Below are positions 6,693 through 14,960 of a DNA stretch of 33,737 nt, one piece after another. The notes beneath the pieces are model-generated. The model searched no databases. It saw nothing but the letters and a program-made list of their open reading frames with translations, and had not been told where the DNA came from. The position numbers and the translations under genes are program-made. The DNA comes from Trichocoleus desertorum ATA4-8-CV12 (GTDB lineage Bacteria > Cyanobacteriota > Cyanobacteriia > FACHB-46), in assembly GCA_019358975.1 (NCBI GenBank), contig JAHHIL010000057.1, positions 1-33,737 on the forward strand. Direction: 5' to 3'. The stretch's first letter is position 1. Each line of letters begins with the position of its first letter.

Positions 6693-7637
6693 TTACCTGG
6701 CGGTTTGATGAAAGCCCTTCGGTCCATGGGCGAAGACATCTTGCATGGCTCTAGGTAGAAGATCTCGTAGCCAGCGCGATGCTTGGTCATCATGGTATCG
6801 CTCGTGCCAAAAATGTTCGATTAGTAACTTTGGCAGTCGTATTGGAGTTGGGTAAATCTTCACATCCGCAATGGGGAGCATGAGCTCAGCCAACGGCCGA
6901 GGGATTGTGGCGACCATATCGCTAGCAGCGATGATTGCAGGAAGTGCTAAGAAATGGGGTACACGGGCGCCTACGTTGTCTAGTAGGCCCATACGTTGAA
7001 GTGCGGCCTCAACCGCATGATGGCCTGTACCTTGCGCTTGTGCTACTGCGTGTCGTTCCCGAACGAAGTCATCCCGAGAAAGTTTCGTCTTGATCCGTGG
7101 GTGTGAAGCGCTAGCGATTGTGACGTACTCACTTGCGAAAAGTGCTCCATGTAGCAAGCTCGCTCGAAGAGCGGGGCTGAAGCCAATGGCGGCATCTGCG
7201 GCCCCGTCGCGTAGAGCGGAAACGATGCTTTCGGTTGGCAGTTGTATGGCTCGAAAAGCGATGCCTGGAGCCGTAGTGAGGCAATGCGAAACAATGCGCG
7301 GCAAGATGATGGCCTCGGCAATGTCTGTCATCACAAGGGTGAATTCACGCCGACTCACCCCTTGATCAAAGCTGCCCTTGACGTCGAGCCCTTGCTCAAG
7401 AATGGCCAGAGCTTGGCCAATTCGACGTGCAATCTCCTCCCCCAAAGGGGTTGGCATCACGCCGCCCGGGCATCGGACAAAGATGCGATCACCGTAGTGT
7501 TGGCGCAAATCGCGCAGCGCATGGCTAACGGTCGGTTGCGAAACACCTAGTGCCTCAGCTGCGCGTGAAACGTTGCGCTGCTCCCAAACGGCCTTGAAGA
7601 CACGGAGCTTGTTTAAGTCGATCACTTGATTATTCAC
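6693..7637 (-). CDS. LysR-family regulator of the divergent catabolic operon
   Basis: A LysR-type regulator of about 314 residues. The winged helix-turn-helix lies near the start: LNKLRVFKAVWEQRNVSRAAEALGVSQPTVSHALRDLR, about residues 7-44. The effector-binding domain follows (about 95-300). No ATG is available before the DNA-binding domain: GTG at 7637 or GTG at 7625 must serve. The longer is reported, with neither having a clear ribosome-binding site. The upstream extension to 7799 overlaps the divergent gene and is unlikely. It is divergent from the dienelactone-hydrolase-like operon, the classical LysR arrangement, and a TATTCA-N5-TGAATA dyad sits in the shared region. It probably activates the operon with an aromatic intermediate as inducer. 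Confidence 0.85.
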   Translation of the reverse strand: MNNQVIDLNKLRVFKAVWEQRNVSRAAEALGVSQPTVSHALRDLRQHYGDRIFVRCPGGVMPTPLGEEIARRIGQALAILEQGLDVKGSFDQGVSRREFTLVMTDIAEAIILPRIVSHCLTTAPGIAFRAIQLPTESIVSALRDGAADAAIGFSPALRASLLHGALFASEYVTIASASHPRIKTKLSRDDFVRERHAVAQAQGTGHHAVEAALQRMGLLDNVGARVPHFLALPAIIAASDMVATIPRPLAELMLPIADVKIYPTPIRLPKLLIEHFWHERYHDDQASRWLRDLLPRAMQDVFAHGPKGFHQTAR

Positions 7638-7647
7638 GAAATGAATA
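7631..7647. promoter_or_regulatory. Candidate LysR binding site
   Basis: TATTCA (7631-7636) and TGAATA (7642-7647) flank CGAAA. The core ATTC-N7-GAAT has the T-N11-A form typical of LysR sites. It overlaps the likely start of the LysR gene, as expected for an autorepression site. A weak promoter toward the operon may be TTGTGC (7669-7674), 17 bases, GATACT (7692-7697). Confidence 0.45.
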
Positions 7648-7737
7648 TTACAGAATAAGTCATCGAAGTTGTGCTTGCTTGATCGAATTTGGATACTTTC
7701 CCCACGGCGCAGAGATAGCGTCAGCAAGGAGAGACCC

Positions 7738-8553
7738 ATGAAGCAGGACATCGGATCGTCGTTCGAGAGACAAGCACTGAAGGACGCAGCAGGCGACACA
7801 TTTCATGTGAGTGTGCTGCGGCGTACAGAGGGTTGGAGTGAGCATGCGGTGGTACTGCTTCCCGCAATTGCCGGAGTGAATCCCTACATTGAAGAGGTTG
7901 CGTTGCAGCTGTCGAACGAGGGGTATGACGTTGTTGTCATGGACTACTTCAGTCGTGTAGGTACCCCTCCAGATCTTTCCACGCATGAAAAAATTGGGGA
8001 GGCAGTTCAGGCCCTCGACGACCGGAGGGTTCTCCAAGAGGTCGACGTTGTTATTGGCTGGCTGGCCATGGCAGGGATCGACCGAAGCCATGTTGGGGTG
8101 CTGGGCTTCTGTATTGGCGGCACATATGCAGTGCTGTCTTGCGAATCAAGCAATACACCTGGGTGTGCTGTTGCGTACTACGGCCAACTGGCCTATTCAA
8201 AGAAAACGACACAGAAGCCACGCGACCCAGTGGACGCGGCGGAGCATTTGCGCGCTCCTGTGCTCGGGCACTTCGGAACCAAGGATCGGCTGATCGGTGC
8301 ACCAGAGATCAACGACTTTAGTGAGCGGTTGTGGGCCACCGGACTGGCGCATGAGGTGCACACCTATGCAGGCGCTCCACACGCTTTTGACGAATGGTTC
8401 CGGCCGATGGTGTTCCGTCCTGTCGCCTCCGCTGAGGCGTGGGAGCGGACACGAATCTTCCTTGACTGGCATCTGCGGCAACGTACCGTGCGTCGCGCTC
8501 TTTCTTACCTTTCTTCCTCAACCCTGGAGACAAACCATGTCCAAAAATCCTGA
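7738..8553 (+). CDS. Dienelactone hydrolase family protein
   Basis: This 271-residue protein has the dienelactone-hydrolase fold. The nucleophile is Cys125 in GVLGFCIGGTYAV, with Asp183 in FGTKDRL and His215 in GAPHAF completing the Cys-Asp-His triad. Classical enzymes (236 residues or so) have a Glu in a QEIFGVN-type segment that activates the Cys; here the aligned segment reads PAIAGVN at about 42-48, so that Glu is missing. Residues beyond about 250 form an unusual tail that overlaps the next gene by 17 bases. An AAGGAG site precedes ATG 7738, which is therefore preferred over the upstream frame opening. As first gene of the LysR-controlled operon it probably hydrolyses a lactone or related ring-cleavage product in the cytoplasm. 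Confidence 0.85.
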   Translation: MKQDIGSSFERQALKDAAGDTFHVSVLRRTEGWSEHAVVLLPAIAGVNPYIEEVALQLSNEGYDVVVMDYFSRVGTPPDLSTHEKIGEAVQALDDRRVLQEVDVVIGWLAMAGIDRSHVGVLGFCIGGTYAVLSCESSNTPGCAVAYYGQLAYSKKTTQKPRDPVDAAEHLRAPVLGHFGTKDRLIGAPEINDFSERLWATGLAHEVHTYAGAPHAFDEWFRPMVFRPVASAEAWERTRIFLDWHLRQRTVRRALSYLSSSTLETNHVQKS

Positions 8554-9115
8554 TCCTGTAATCGCACCTTCGCCAGTTGAAAGTGTCGTTGACCGTACCG
8601 AGTGGGCCCGGTTTATGACCGATGACGAGTACTACCCTTTCCTCGTCAAGAAGAACCTGCGCCCGGCCATTTGGCGCTGGGACGATCTTAAGCCTCGACT
8701 GGACGAAGTACTGAAAGATCCGCTGCGGCGAGCTGATCGACGCTTCATCGCTTTGGTCAATGACGATACCGGCGAGGCAGGGGGTGTATTCCCGTCAATC
8801 TTCCTGGGCATACAGACGTTCGCACCTGGCGAGCACATTGTTGCTCACCGCCACAACTCCTATGCGCTTTATCACATCGTGCAAGGTGAAGGCTATTCAA
8901 TCCTTGATGGTCAGCGTTTCGATTGGAAGCAGGGTGACACCTTCGCCTGTCCACCGATGGCTAGCCACGAGCACATCAATTCGGGCACGGTGCCCGCCAT
9001 CCAGTACGTAATTCAGGATATGCCAGCACGCGCGATGGACCGGAACCTGATCTGGGAAGAGCCGATTGGGCGCGTATTTCACATGGTTGAAGGTAAAGCA
9101 CCTCACCAAGACTGA
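8537..9115 (+). CDS. Single-cupin gentisate/salicylate 1,2-dioxygenase-like protein
   Basis: This 192-residue protein resembles the N-terminal half of gentisate 1,2-dioxygenase. It has the family-like AIWRWDDLKPRLDE (about 44-57), then PSIFLGIQTFAPGEHIVAHRHNSYALYHIVQGEG. Metal ligands are likely His104 and His106 (AHRHN) and a His in SHEH (144-146), as in the 3-His iron site of ring-cleaving cupins. Gentisate dioxygenases normally have about 350 residues and two cupins, so this is a one-cupin relative, not a truncated copy: it has its own GGAG site and a clean end. It is expected to open the ring of a gentisate- or salicylate-like acid with O2 and Fe(II). Position between a lactone hydrolase and an aromatic transporter supports a catabolic role, but the substrate is inferred. 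Confidence 0.72.
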   Translation: MSKNPDPVIAPSPVESVVDRTEWARFMTDDEYYPFLVKKNLRPAIWRWDDLKPRLDEVLKDPLRRADRRFIALVNDDTGEAGGVFPSIFLGIQTFAPGEHIVAHRHNSYALYHIVQGEGYSILDGQRFDWKQGDTFACPPMASHEHINSGTVPAIQYVIQDMPARAMDRNLIWEEPIGRVFHMVEGKAPHQD

Positions 9116-9159
9116 GCAACATAGCTCAGCCATTCGTAGAACTTAGACAGGAGACACCC

Positions 9160-10536
9160 ATGGCCGCCACATCAATGACATGCTCTGCCGCTATCGATGA
9201 GGCGCCATTCAGTGGTGCACAGAAGCGAATAGTCTTTCTATGCGCGCTGGTTGCAATGCTGGATGGCTTTGACACACAAGCCATTGCGTTCGTTGCCCCC
9301 GTGGTCGCGAGCCAATGGGGTATTCAAGTCGCTGCATTTGGCGCAGTTTTCGGTGCTGGACTTGCTGGCTTGATGGTTGGCGCGCTGGTTTTTGGGCCTC
9401 TTGCAGATCGCTATGGGCGAAGGCGAATCACTATCATCACAACGGCTCTGTTTGGGCTGCTCACGTTGCTAACTGCATGGGCAGACTCGATTGGAATGCT
9501 GCTCGCACTTCGCTTTCTTACGGGGCTTGGTTTGGGAGGTGCGATGCCTAACATCATTGCGCTGACGGCTGAGTACGCGCCAGCACGCTCACGAGCAACT
9601 ATGGTGAGCCTGATGTTCTGCGGATTTCCTCTGGGCGCTGTACTTGGCGGATTAGTTGCCTCTCGAATGATTCCAGTTCTAGGCTGGGAGTCTACTTTTC
9701 TGCTGGGTGGGGTCCTGCCATTGCTGCTGGTGCCTGTGCTTTACATCTGGCTGCCTGAGTCTGTTCGGTTCTTGACCATGCGTGGTGTCCATGAACAAAA
9801 ATTGCGCAGTTTGATGTCGAGCATTGTTGGTGAAGCGCGTGCGAAAGCCATCATTTTCGAAAAACAGAGCTCCGTCGCAGCGGCCCCTTCGGACACGGTC
9901 AAAGGACTCTTTGGTAAAGGGCGTACATGGCGAACACTGCTCTTGTGGGTCGTGTTTTTCATGAACCTTCTTTTGCTTTACTTTCTGGTCAACTGGCTCC
10001 CCTCGCTTTTGCGTCAGTCTGGAGTTGCGCTTGACAAAGCGATCATCTCAACAGCTCTCCTGAACTTGGGCGGAATAGTCGGAGCACTGTGTTTTGCGAG
10101 ACTGATTGACAGGTTCGGCCCCTACAAAGTGTTGCCTACTGCATACCTTGCAGCAGCGATTGCCACGATGGTGGTTGGTCAAACGACGGGCATGGGTTTC
10201 GGGGCGCTAATGAGCATGGTGTTTGTTGTCGGGTTTAGCGTGATCGGAGCACAAATAAGTATCAACGCTCTCGCGGCGAACAGCTACCCCGTAGAGATCC
10301 GTTCGACTGGTGTTGGCTGGGCGCTCGGTGTGGGACGAGCTGGCTCGGTTGTAGGCCCGATAGTAGGTGGTCTTCTTGTAGCTACTGGGCTACAACTTGG
10401 TTTGCTGTTTCTAATCGCTGCTATACCAGCTCTCCTAGCAGCTGTTGCAGTGATCGCGCTAGCTGCCCAGCGGGGGGATCAGGGAGTTTCGAACACCCGC
10501 GCATCGGGCAATTTAGTTGAGGGGCAGGCGCGATGA
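9160..10536 (+). CDS. MFS transporter, aromatic acid:H+ symporter (AAHS) type
   Basis: A 458-residue, 12-helix major facilitator protein. The AAHS signature LDGFDTQAIAFVAP lies in the first helix (about 34-47). The loop 2-3 motif GPLADRYGRRR follows at about 79-89, and PESVRFL ends the first half near 201. The family (PcaK, MhbT, BenK) imports benzoate-type acids such as 4-hydroxybenzoate, 3-hydroxybenzoate or gentisate across the inner membrane with protons. GGAGAC precedes the ATG. It follows the dioxygenase-like gene by 44 bases and overlaps the next gene by four (ATGA), so it is in the same operon. It probably imports the substrate of this pathway. Confidence 0.9.
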   Translation: MAATSMTCSAAIDEAPFSGAQKRIVFLCALVAMLDGFDTQAIAFVAPVVASQWGIQVAAFGAVFGAGLAGLMVGALVFGPLADRYGRRRITIITTALFGLLTLLTAWADSIGMLLALRFLTGLGLGGAMPNIIALTAEYAPARSRATMVSLMFCGFPLGAVLGGLVASRMIPVLGWESTFLLGGVLPLLLVPVLYIWLPESVRFLTMRGVHEQKLRSLMSSIVGEARAKAIIFEKQSSVAAAPSDTVKGLFGKGRTWRTLLLWVVFFMNLLLLYFLVNWLPSLLRQSGVALDKAIISTALLNLGGIVGALCFARLIDRFGPYKVLPTAYLAAAIATMVVGQTTGMGFGALMSMVFVVGFSVIGAQISINALAANSYPVEIRSTGVGWALGVGRAGSVVGPIVGGLLVATGLQLGLLFLIAAIPALLAAVAVIALAAQRGDQGVSNTRASGNLVEGQAR

Positions 10537-11303
10537 GGGACTACATATTTCCTGCGCCAGCATTGCGCTGCCTGCATGTGTTTCAGGAGCCGCGACTCCT
10601 TCCTGTTCGCCGCGTTTATTGCGTTGGACGCAACTACGCTGCCCACGCTAGAGAAATGGGGTTCTCCGACCGAGATCCACCGTTCTTCTTTTGCAAGCCT
10701 GGCGACGCTGTACTAGCAGCTCATCACGATGTTGAGATGGCCGTGGCATATCCCAGCCGCACTAGTGACTATCAGCATGAGGTCGAGTTGGTTGTCGTGA
10801 TTGGCCGTTGTGGGACCAACATCCCTGCGGATACTGCTCTAGATCATGTGTGGGGTTACGCAGTAGGGCTGGACATGACACGTCGGGACGTCCAGATGGA
10901 GATGCGACGTCAGGGACGGCCTTGGGAAACCGGCAAATCCTTCGATGATTCAGCCATCGTGGGAGAAGTGATTCCGGTCTCCAGAGGGGGGCACGTTACT
11001 GAAGGGGCGATTAGCGTCAAAGTTGAAGATCAACTGCGTCAGAGTAGCGATGTCTCTCTGCTCATGTGGCCGGTAAATGAAATCATTGCCCACCTTTCGT
11101 CGTGGTTCCGACTTGAGCCCGGAGACTTGATTTTTACCGGAACGCCCGAGGGAGTAGGACCTGTAGTGGCGGGCCAAACCATGGTCGCTTCGATAGACGG
11201 ATTGCCGACAGTTCGCGTAAGAGTGGCGTCGGATTCGGAGAAATCGAAGGATTGTGGGGGGCAACCTCCGATTCCCGTCGCAAGCAGCGATGTCAGAGAG
11301 TAA
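10533..11303 (+). CDS. Fumarylpyruvate hydrolase (FAH family), first copy
   Basis: This 256-residue FAH-family protein shows the NagK-type pattern RVYCVGRNYAAHAREMG (about 27-43). Metal ligands are in HEVELVVVIG (Glu83, Glu85) and GLDMTRRD (Asp114), followed by GRPWETGKSFD and [11 protein letters not shown]. The family splits fumarylpyruvate to fumarate and pyruvate in the gentisate pathway; some act on maleylpyruvate. The start ATG overlaps the transporter stop (ATGA). The C-terminus carries about 25 extra residues (ending PVASSDVRE), which overlap the convergent PadR gene by 11 bases. A second homologue is encoded at 25095. It is the last gene of the LysR operon. Confidence 0.85.
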   Translation: MRDYIFPAPALRCLHVFQEPRLLPVRRVYCVGRNYAAHAREMGFSDRDPPFFFCKPGDAVLAAHHDVEMAVAYPSRTSDYQHEVELVVVIGRCGTNIPADTALDHVWGYAVGLDMTRRDVQMEMRRQGRPWETGKSFDDSAIVGEVIPVSRGGHVTEGAISVKVEDQLRQSSDVSLLMWPVNEIIAHLSSWFRLEPGDLIFTGTPEGVGPVVAGQTMVASIDGLPTVRVRVASDSEKSKDCGGQPPIPVASSDVRE

Positions 11304-11853
11304 GGGCATCTTCAGTTCGTTGCGTCATCAGTAGCTTGAGCCAACGTAAGGTCTGACGATGATGCGAAGCACCGAGATCTAACAACCGGATGCGGAATTC
11401 ATCAGCCTGGCGTTCAATCATCTCCTCCCGGATCAAGCGATAGTCGTTCAGCTTAGCTTGAGTACGTGCTACGTGTTCGGCTAACTTGGCGCGCCGCTCA
11501 CTTTCGGTCAGCTGACTGAAAAACTGCACTTTTGCAAGAAGGGGGTGGCCAAGAAAAAAGTCATAAGTAGCCTCGTCAGCCTCGTCCTCCGAGGACCTGA
11601 GCCATTGTGCGAACAGCTCCCGACCAGAGGCGGTTACGTTGTAGACGCGACGAGATTTACCCCCTGGACTGATTTCGTCTTTACCGCTGATGAGTCCCTC
11701 CTTGGCCAGCTTGGACAGCAACGGATAGAGGATGCCGTCATTCACCAGCTCGCCTGGCGGAAGGCGCGGTCCCATGACCTTCTTCAAGGCATATGCATGC
11801 ATTGGGTTCTCCATCAGCAGGCCGATCACCACTTCTCGCATCTTGGTCGTCAT
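11293..11853 (-). CDS. PadR-family transcriptional regulator
   Basis: A 186-residue PadR-type regulator. The winged helix domain is MREVVIGLLMENPMHAYALKKVMG and GILYPLLSKLAKEGLI (about 5-57), with the wing at GGKSRRVYNVTASGRELFAQWL. The C-terminal helical dimerisation domain (Vir_act_alpha_C type, about 95-175) is Arg/Glu-rich. PadR proteins are mostly repressors relieved by phenolic acids or other small molecules. It is divergent from a hotdog thioesterase across 60 bases that hold a perfect 19-bp palindrome, so autoregulation and control of the thioesterase are likely. Its 3' end overlaps the end of the fumarylpyruvate hydrolase gene. No strong ribosome-binding site is visible. Confidence 0.88.
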   Translation of the reverse strand: MTTKMREVVIGLLMENPMHAYALKKVMGPRLPPGELVNDGILYPLLSKLAKEGLISGKDEISPGGKSRRVYNVTASGRELFAQWLRSSEDEADEATYDFFLGHPLLAKVQFFSQLTESERRAKLAEHVARTQAKLNDYRLIREEMIERQADEFRIRLLDLGASHHRQTLRWLKLLMTQRTEDALTL

Positions 11854-11875
11854 GAACTTAACTTTTAATCAAAAA

Positions 11876-11894
11876 ATACCTAGAATCTAGGTAT
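11876..11894. promoter_or_regulatory. Candidate PadR operator
   Basis: ATACCTAGAATCTAGGTAT is a perfect inverted repeat (9-bp arms, one central base) between the PadR and thioesterase genes. TATAGA (11892-11897) at its right edge could be a -10 element toward the thioesterase. Symmetry and position fit a PadR dimer site. Confidence 0.65.
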
Positions 11895-11913
11895 AGAACA
11901 TCAAGGAGATCCT

Positions 11914-12357
11914 ATGAGCTTGAACACCTATCGTGGCACTGTATACCCATGGCATTGCGACCATGTTGGCCACATGAACGTGATGTGGTACGTCGGGAAG
12001 TTTGACGAAGCTACCTGGCAATTGTTTCGTGTGCTAGGTCTGACGCCAGGCTACCTTAGAGACACCAAACGTGGGATGGCGGCAGTAGACCAGCACATTT
12101 CATACATACGGGAAGTGCATGCCGGGACCACAGTGAGTGTTACGTCTCGGCTGCTGGAGGTGAAGGAGCGAAGCGTACGTTTTGAGCACGAGATGTTTGA
12201 CGATGAAACTGGTGAAGTCGTTGCTCGAACAACACTCAAGGGGGTGCACCTCGACAAGGTCAGCAGAAAGTCGTGTGCCTTTGACGATGCAATAGTCCAT
12301 GGAGCCAAAAGTCTGCTGTCTGGCGGAGTGGATGGCGCGGCCAGCCAAAACGCCTGA
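11914..12357 (+). CDS. Acyl-CoA thioesterase of the 4HBT/hotdog family
   Basis: A 147-residue single hotdog-fold protein. The motif VYPWHCDHVGHMNVMWYVGKF lies at about 10-30; Asp in CDHVGHMN is the expected catalytic residue of the 4-hydroxybenzoyl-CoA thioesterase/YbgC type. The following MAAVDQHISYIREVHAGTT and ERSVRFEHEMFDD also fit. Such enzymes release acids from CoA thioesters, often aromatic or short-chain. A strong AAGGAG site precedes the ATG. It is probably repressed by the divergent PadR protein, so an aromatic acyl-CoA is a reasonable guess. The sensor kinase gene follows after 26 bases, so read-through into the two-component genes is possible. Confidence 0.85.
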   Translation: MSLNTYRGTVYPWHCDHVGHMNVMWYVGKFDEATWQLFRVLGLTPGYLRDTKRGMAAVDQHISYIREVHAGTTVSVTSRLLEVKERSVRFEHEMFDDETGEVVARTTLKGVHLDKVSRKSCAFDDAIVHGAKSLLSGGVDGAASQNA

Positions 12358-12383
12358 GCACTTAGCAACGTGGGTGGTTGTAT

Positions 12384-14960
12384 ATGGACTCCTCCTACGC
12401 TCCACAAAGCGGGTTCCAGCGAAGAGTTTCTCGCCGAGCCGGATGGGTTGGGGGGGCGTTTATTGCAGCCGTTGCTCTGCAAGCTGCCTATGACGTCTTC
12501 CGCGGGTACGCGTATGTGATCAACGATATCCAGCGTGACCTTCAGGCTCAAGCGAGCATCATTGCAGAGCAGACTGCACGCGGGATTCAAGCTGTCGACA
12601 TCGTTCTTGGCAACCTCGCTGATCGGATTAGCAACGAACCAGAGCTCTTGCAGGACAGGGACAAACTTGGTGAGCTTCTAACGCACCAGGCCGAAGGACT
12701 GGTTCAAACAGAAGGACTTGTAGTGGTCGACGCAAGGGGCGGCCCCCTTGCCACGTCATCCGAACTTCGCGAGTTACCGCCTGGCGAAATTATCTCAAAT
12801 CAATCAGTTTTTCAGAGTTTAAAACTATCAGCGGTACCCAAACTTTGGGTTGGTAATGTAACTAGGGGCTCAATAAATAGTGCAATGACCTTTGCTATGG
12901 GGCGGCGCATTAGTGCGCTGACAAACGATTTTGCTGGCGTTGTCTCGGCACATGGCAAGGTGGAGTATTTTCAGCGATTCTATCGAGACTCCTTCCAAGA
13001 TAAACCGATCAGAATTTCGCTAATGCACCGTGATGGCTGGTTGCTTGCAAGGCACCCTCCAGCAAATGAAATGCTGGGGCACCGTCTCGAAGTATTGGCG
13101 ACGCTGTTACCCACAGAAAGCACTATTACAAGCACAGTAGCGCGGCTGCCAAGTCCCGTTGACGGCGCTGATCACTTTGTCGCACTTCAAGTGGTACCGG
13201 AGTACCCCTTGGTTATCGCCGTATCTTTGGAAGCATCAACCGCTTTGTCGGACTGGCGTGACCATGCTTGGACAACGCTATTCAGGACAGGTATTCTTTG
13301 TGCCTTAGCGGCGATGCTTCTTTGGATGGTATCGAGGCAAATAAATGCCCTTCAGACTGCCAGAAATTCACTCCAAGTATCTGATGAGCGATATGCAATC
13401 GCAATGGAGGGGTCGCGAGGGGGGCATTGGGTATACGACACCAAGAGCGACATCTTATACAGCTCGGAAGCAGTTAATAAGCTCTTTGGTTTAAATGCTC
13501 AAGCGCGTTCCATGCCTAGACTCGCTTACTACGCTTTGCTGCCTATTCATCCAGATGATCGTAAAAATTTGATAGAAAACAGCAATGCTGTTATTAAAGG
13601 CGAAGCAGATAGATTAGAGCAAGAGTACCGTATCGAGCTTTCAGATGGAGAGCATTGGATTCTTACGCGTGCACAACGTTTTCAGTCGTCGGAAGCAGGG
13701 GGCATCCAGGTAGCTGGTGTCAGTGTTGACATAACCGAACGCAAGCAGTTAGAGGCGGAACGTGAACGCTTGAGCGAAGAACTTAGGCGGGCTCAGCGCA
13801 TGGAGGCGATTGGTACTCTGGCAGGCGGTATTGCACATGACTTTAATAACATACTGGCCAGCATTCTAGGACACGGCGAACTGGCCCGCCGGCGGCTCGA
13901 TCAGACTTCTCCTGAGTACAGACATATAGATACGTGTATTCGTGCGGGTCAGCGTGCGAAATCTTTGGTGGAGCGGATACTCGTTTTCGCGCGTGGCGGT
14001 GTCAGTGAAAAGAGCATTGTTGACGTTGAAGCAGCAATTCACGAAGTGCTTGAATCACTTGAGCACCGAATAAGCTCAATAATATCTTTGGAAGTCAGCT
14101 TACAGAGCGACGGTTTTTCGGTACTTTGCGATCCAATTCAACTCCACCAAGTAATTCTCAATCTCTGCAGCAATGCCCTTCAAGCGATTGAAGAAAAGGG
14201 TAGATTGGCCGTAAGACTGAGACATGAAAACTTCAGTCAAGAAATTCACACCTTGACTGGAACTGTAGTGCCGGGCGACTACCTGTGTCTAGAGGTTTTA
14301 GACAATGGTATTGGGATGGACAAGTCCGTTCAGGAGCGAATTTTCGACCCATTTTTTTCCACACGCGGTACCGGATTAGGCACAGGACTAGGACTGTCGT
14401 TAGTGCATGGAATAGTGACTGACATGGGGGGAGGCATTCAAGTCGAAAGTGAAGTGGGAATTGGAAGTCGATTTATCGTCATATTGCCTGCCATAAAGAT
14501 CTGCGCGACTGTAATGGAACCTTCTGAAGAACGAGATAGATTGAATTGCCACGGCGAAGGCCAAGTAGTACTAGTAGTAGATGATGAAGCATCATTGGTT
14601 TCCCTGATGGAAGAGGAGCTCGCGATATATGGTTTCGAGCCTATGGGTTGCACCCAACCGAACGAAGCACTAAATCTATTACGTGAAAATCCGATGCGAT
14701 TTGATCTCGTAATAACAGATGAATCAATGCCTCAGATGCGTGGGGCAGAACTTACACGACATGCCAGGAGTATTCGGGAAAACATTCCAATAATACTGGT
14801 GAGTGGCTTTTTAACCCCGAAAATTGTCCAGGAGGCAAAAGTTTGCGGTGTCAACTTAGTCCTCGAAAAGCCACTTTCAGTTGGCCAGCTAGGTCGAGCT
14901 GTTTTTCAAGTTATTACAAGCACTCCAGCAACAGGTAAATATTTGGAGAAGCTAACATGA
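12384..14960 (+). CDS. Hybrid sensor histidine kinase (Cache-PAS-HisKA-HATPase-REC)
   Basis: A membrane sensor of 858 residues from the ATG at 12384 (a TTG six bases upstream is in frame). TM1 at about 20-38 and TM2 at about 298-316 flank a ~255-residue periplasmic region of Cache-like layout. A PAS domain follows (about 332-453), ending GVSVDITERKQLEAE. The HisKA box is GTLAGGIAHDFNNILA with His485. The ATPase has NLCSNA (N box), DNGIGM (G1) and GTGLGTGLGLS (G2). A C-terminal receiver carries Asp779 (LVITDESMP) and Lys829 (LEKPLS). Histidine-kinase types with this GGIAHDFNN box typically sense small extracellular molecules. It overlaps the response regulator by four bases. The AT content is higher than in the upstream catabolic genes. 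Confidence 0.9.
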   Translation: MDSSYAPQSGFQRRVSRRAGWVGGAFIAAVALQAAYDVFRGYAYVINDIQRDLQAQASIIAEQTARGIQAVDIVLGNLADRISNEPELLQDRDKLGELLTHQAEGLVQTEGLVVVDARGGPLATSSELRELPPGEIISNQSVFQSLKLSAVPKLWVGNVTRGSINSAMTFAMGRRISALTNDFAGVVSAHGKVEYFQRFYRDSFQDKPIRISLMHRDGWLLARHPPANEMLGHRLEVLATLLPTESTITSTVARLPSPVDGADHFVALQVVPEYPLVIAVSLEASTALSDWRDHAWTTLFRTGILCALAAMLLWMVSRQINALQTARNSLQVSDERYAIAMEGSRGGHWVYDTKSDILYSSEAVNKLFGLNAQARSMPRLAYYALLPIHPDDRKNLIENSNAVIKGEADRLEQEYRIELSDGEHWILTRAQRFQSSEAGGIQVAGVSVDITERKQLEAERERLSEELRRAQRMEAIGTLAGGIAHDFNNILASILGHGELARRRLDQTSPEYRHIDTCIRAGQRAKSLVERILVFARGGVSEKSIVDVEAAIHEVLESLEHRISSIISLEVSLQSDGFSVLCDPIQLHQVILNLCSNALQAIEEKGRLAVRLRHENFSQEIHTLTGTVVPGDYLCLEVLDNGIGMDKSVQERIFDPFFSTRGTGLGTGLGLSLVHGIVTDMGGGIQVESEVGIGSRFIVILPAIKICATVMEPSEERDRLNCHGEGQVVLVVDDEASLVSLMEEELAIYGFEPMGCTQPNEALNLLRENPMRFDLVITDESMPQMRGAELTRHARSIRENIPIILVSGFLTPKIVQEAKVCGVNLVLEKPLSVGQLGRAVFQVITSTPATGKYLEKLT

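Noticed and set aside
7669-7737. Upstream extension of the dienelactone-hydrolase-like frame
   Set aside because: ATG 7738 has a strong AAGGAG site, and the extension overlaps the likely promoter region.
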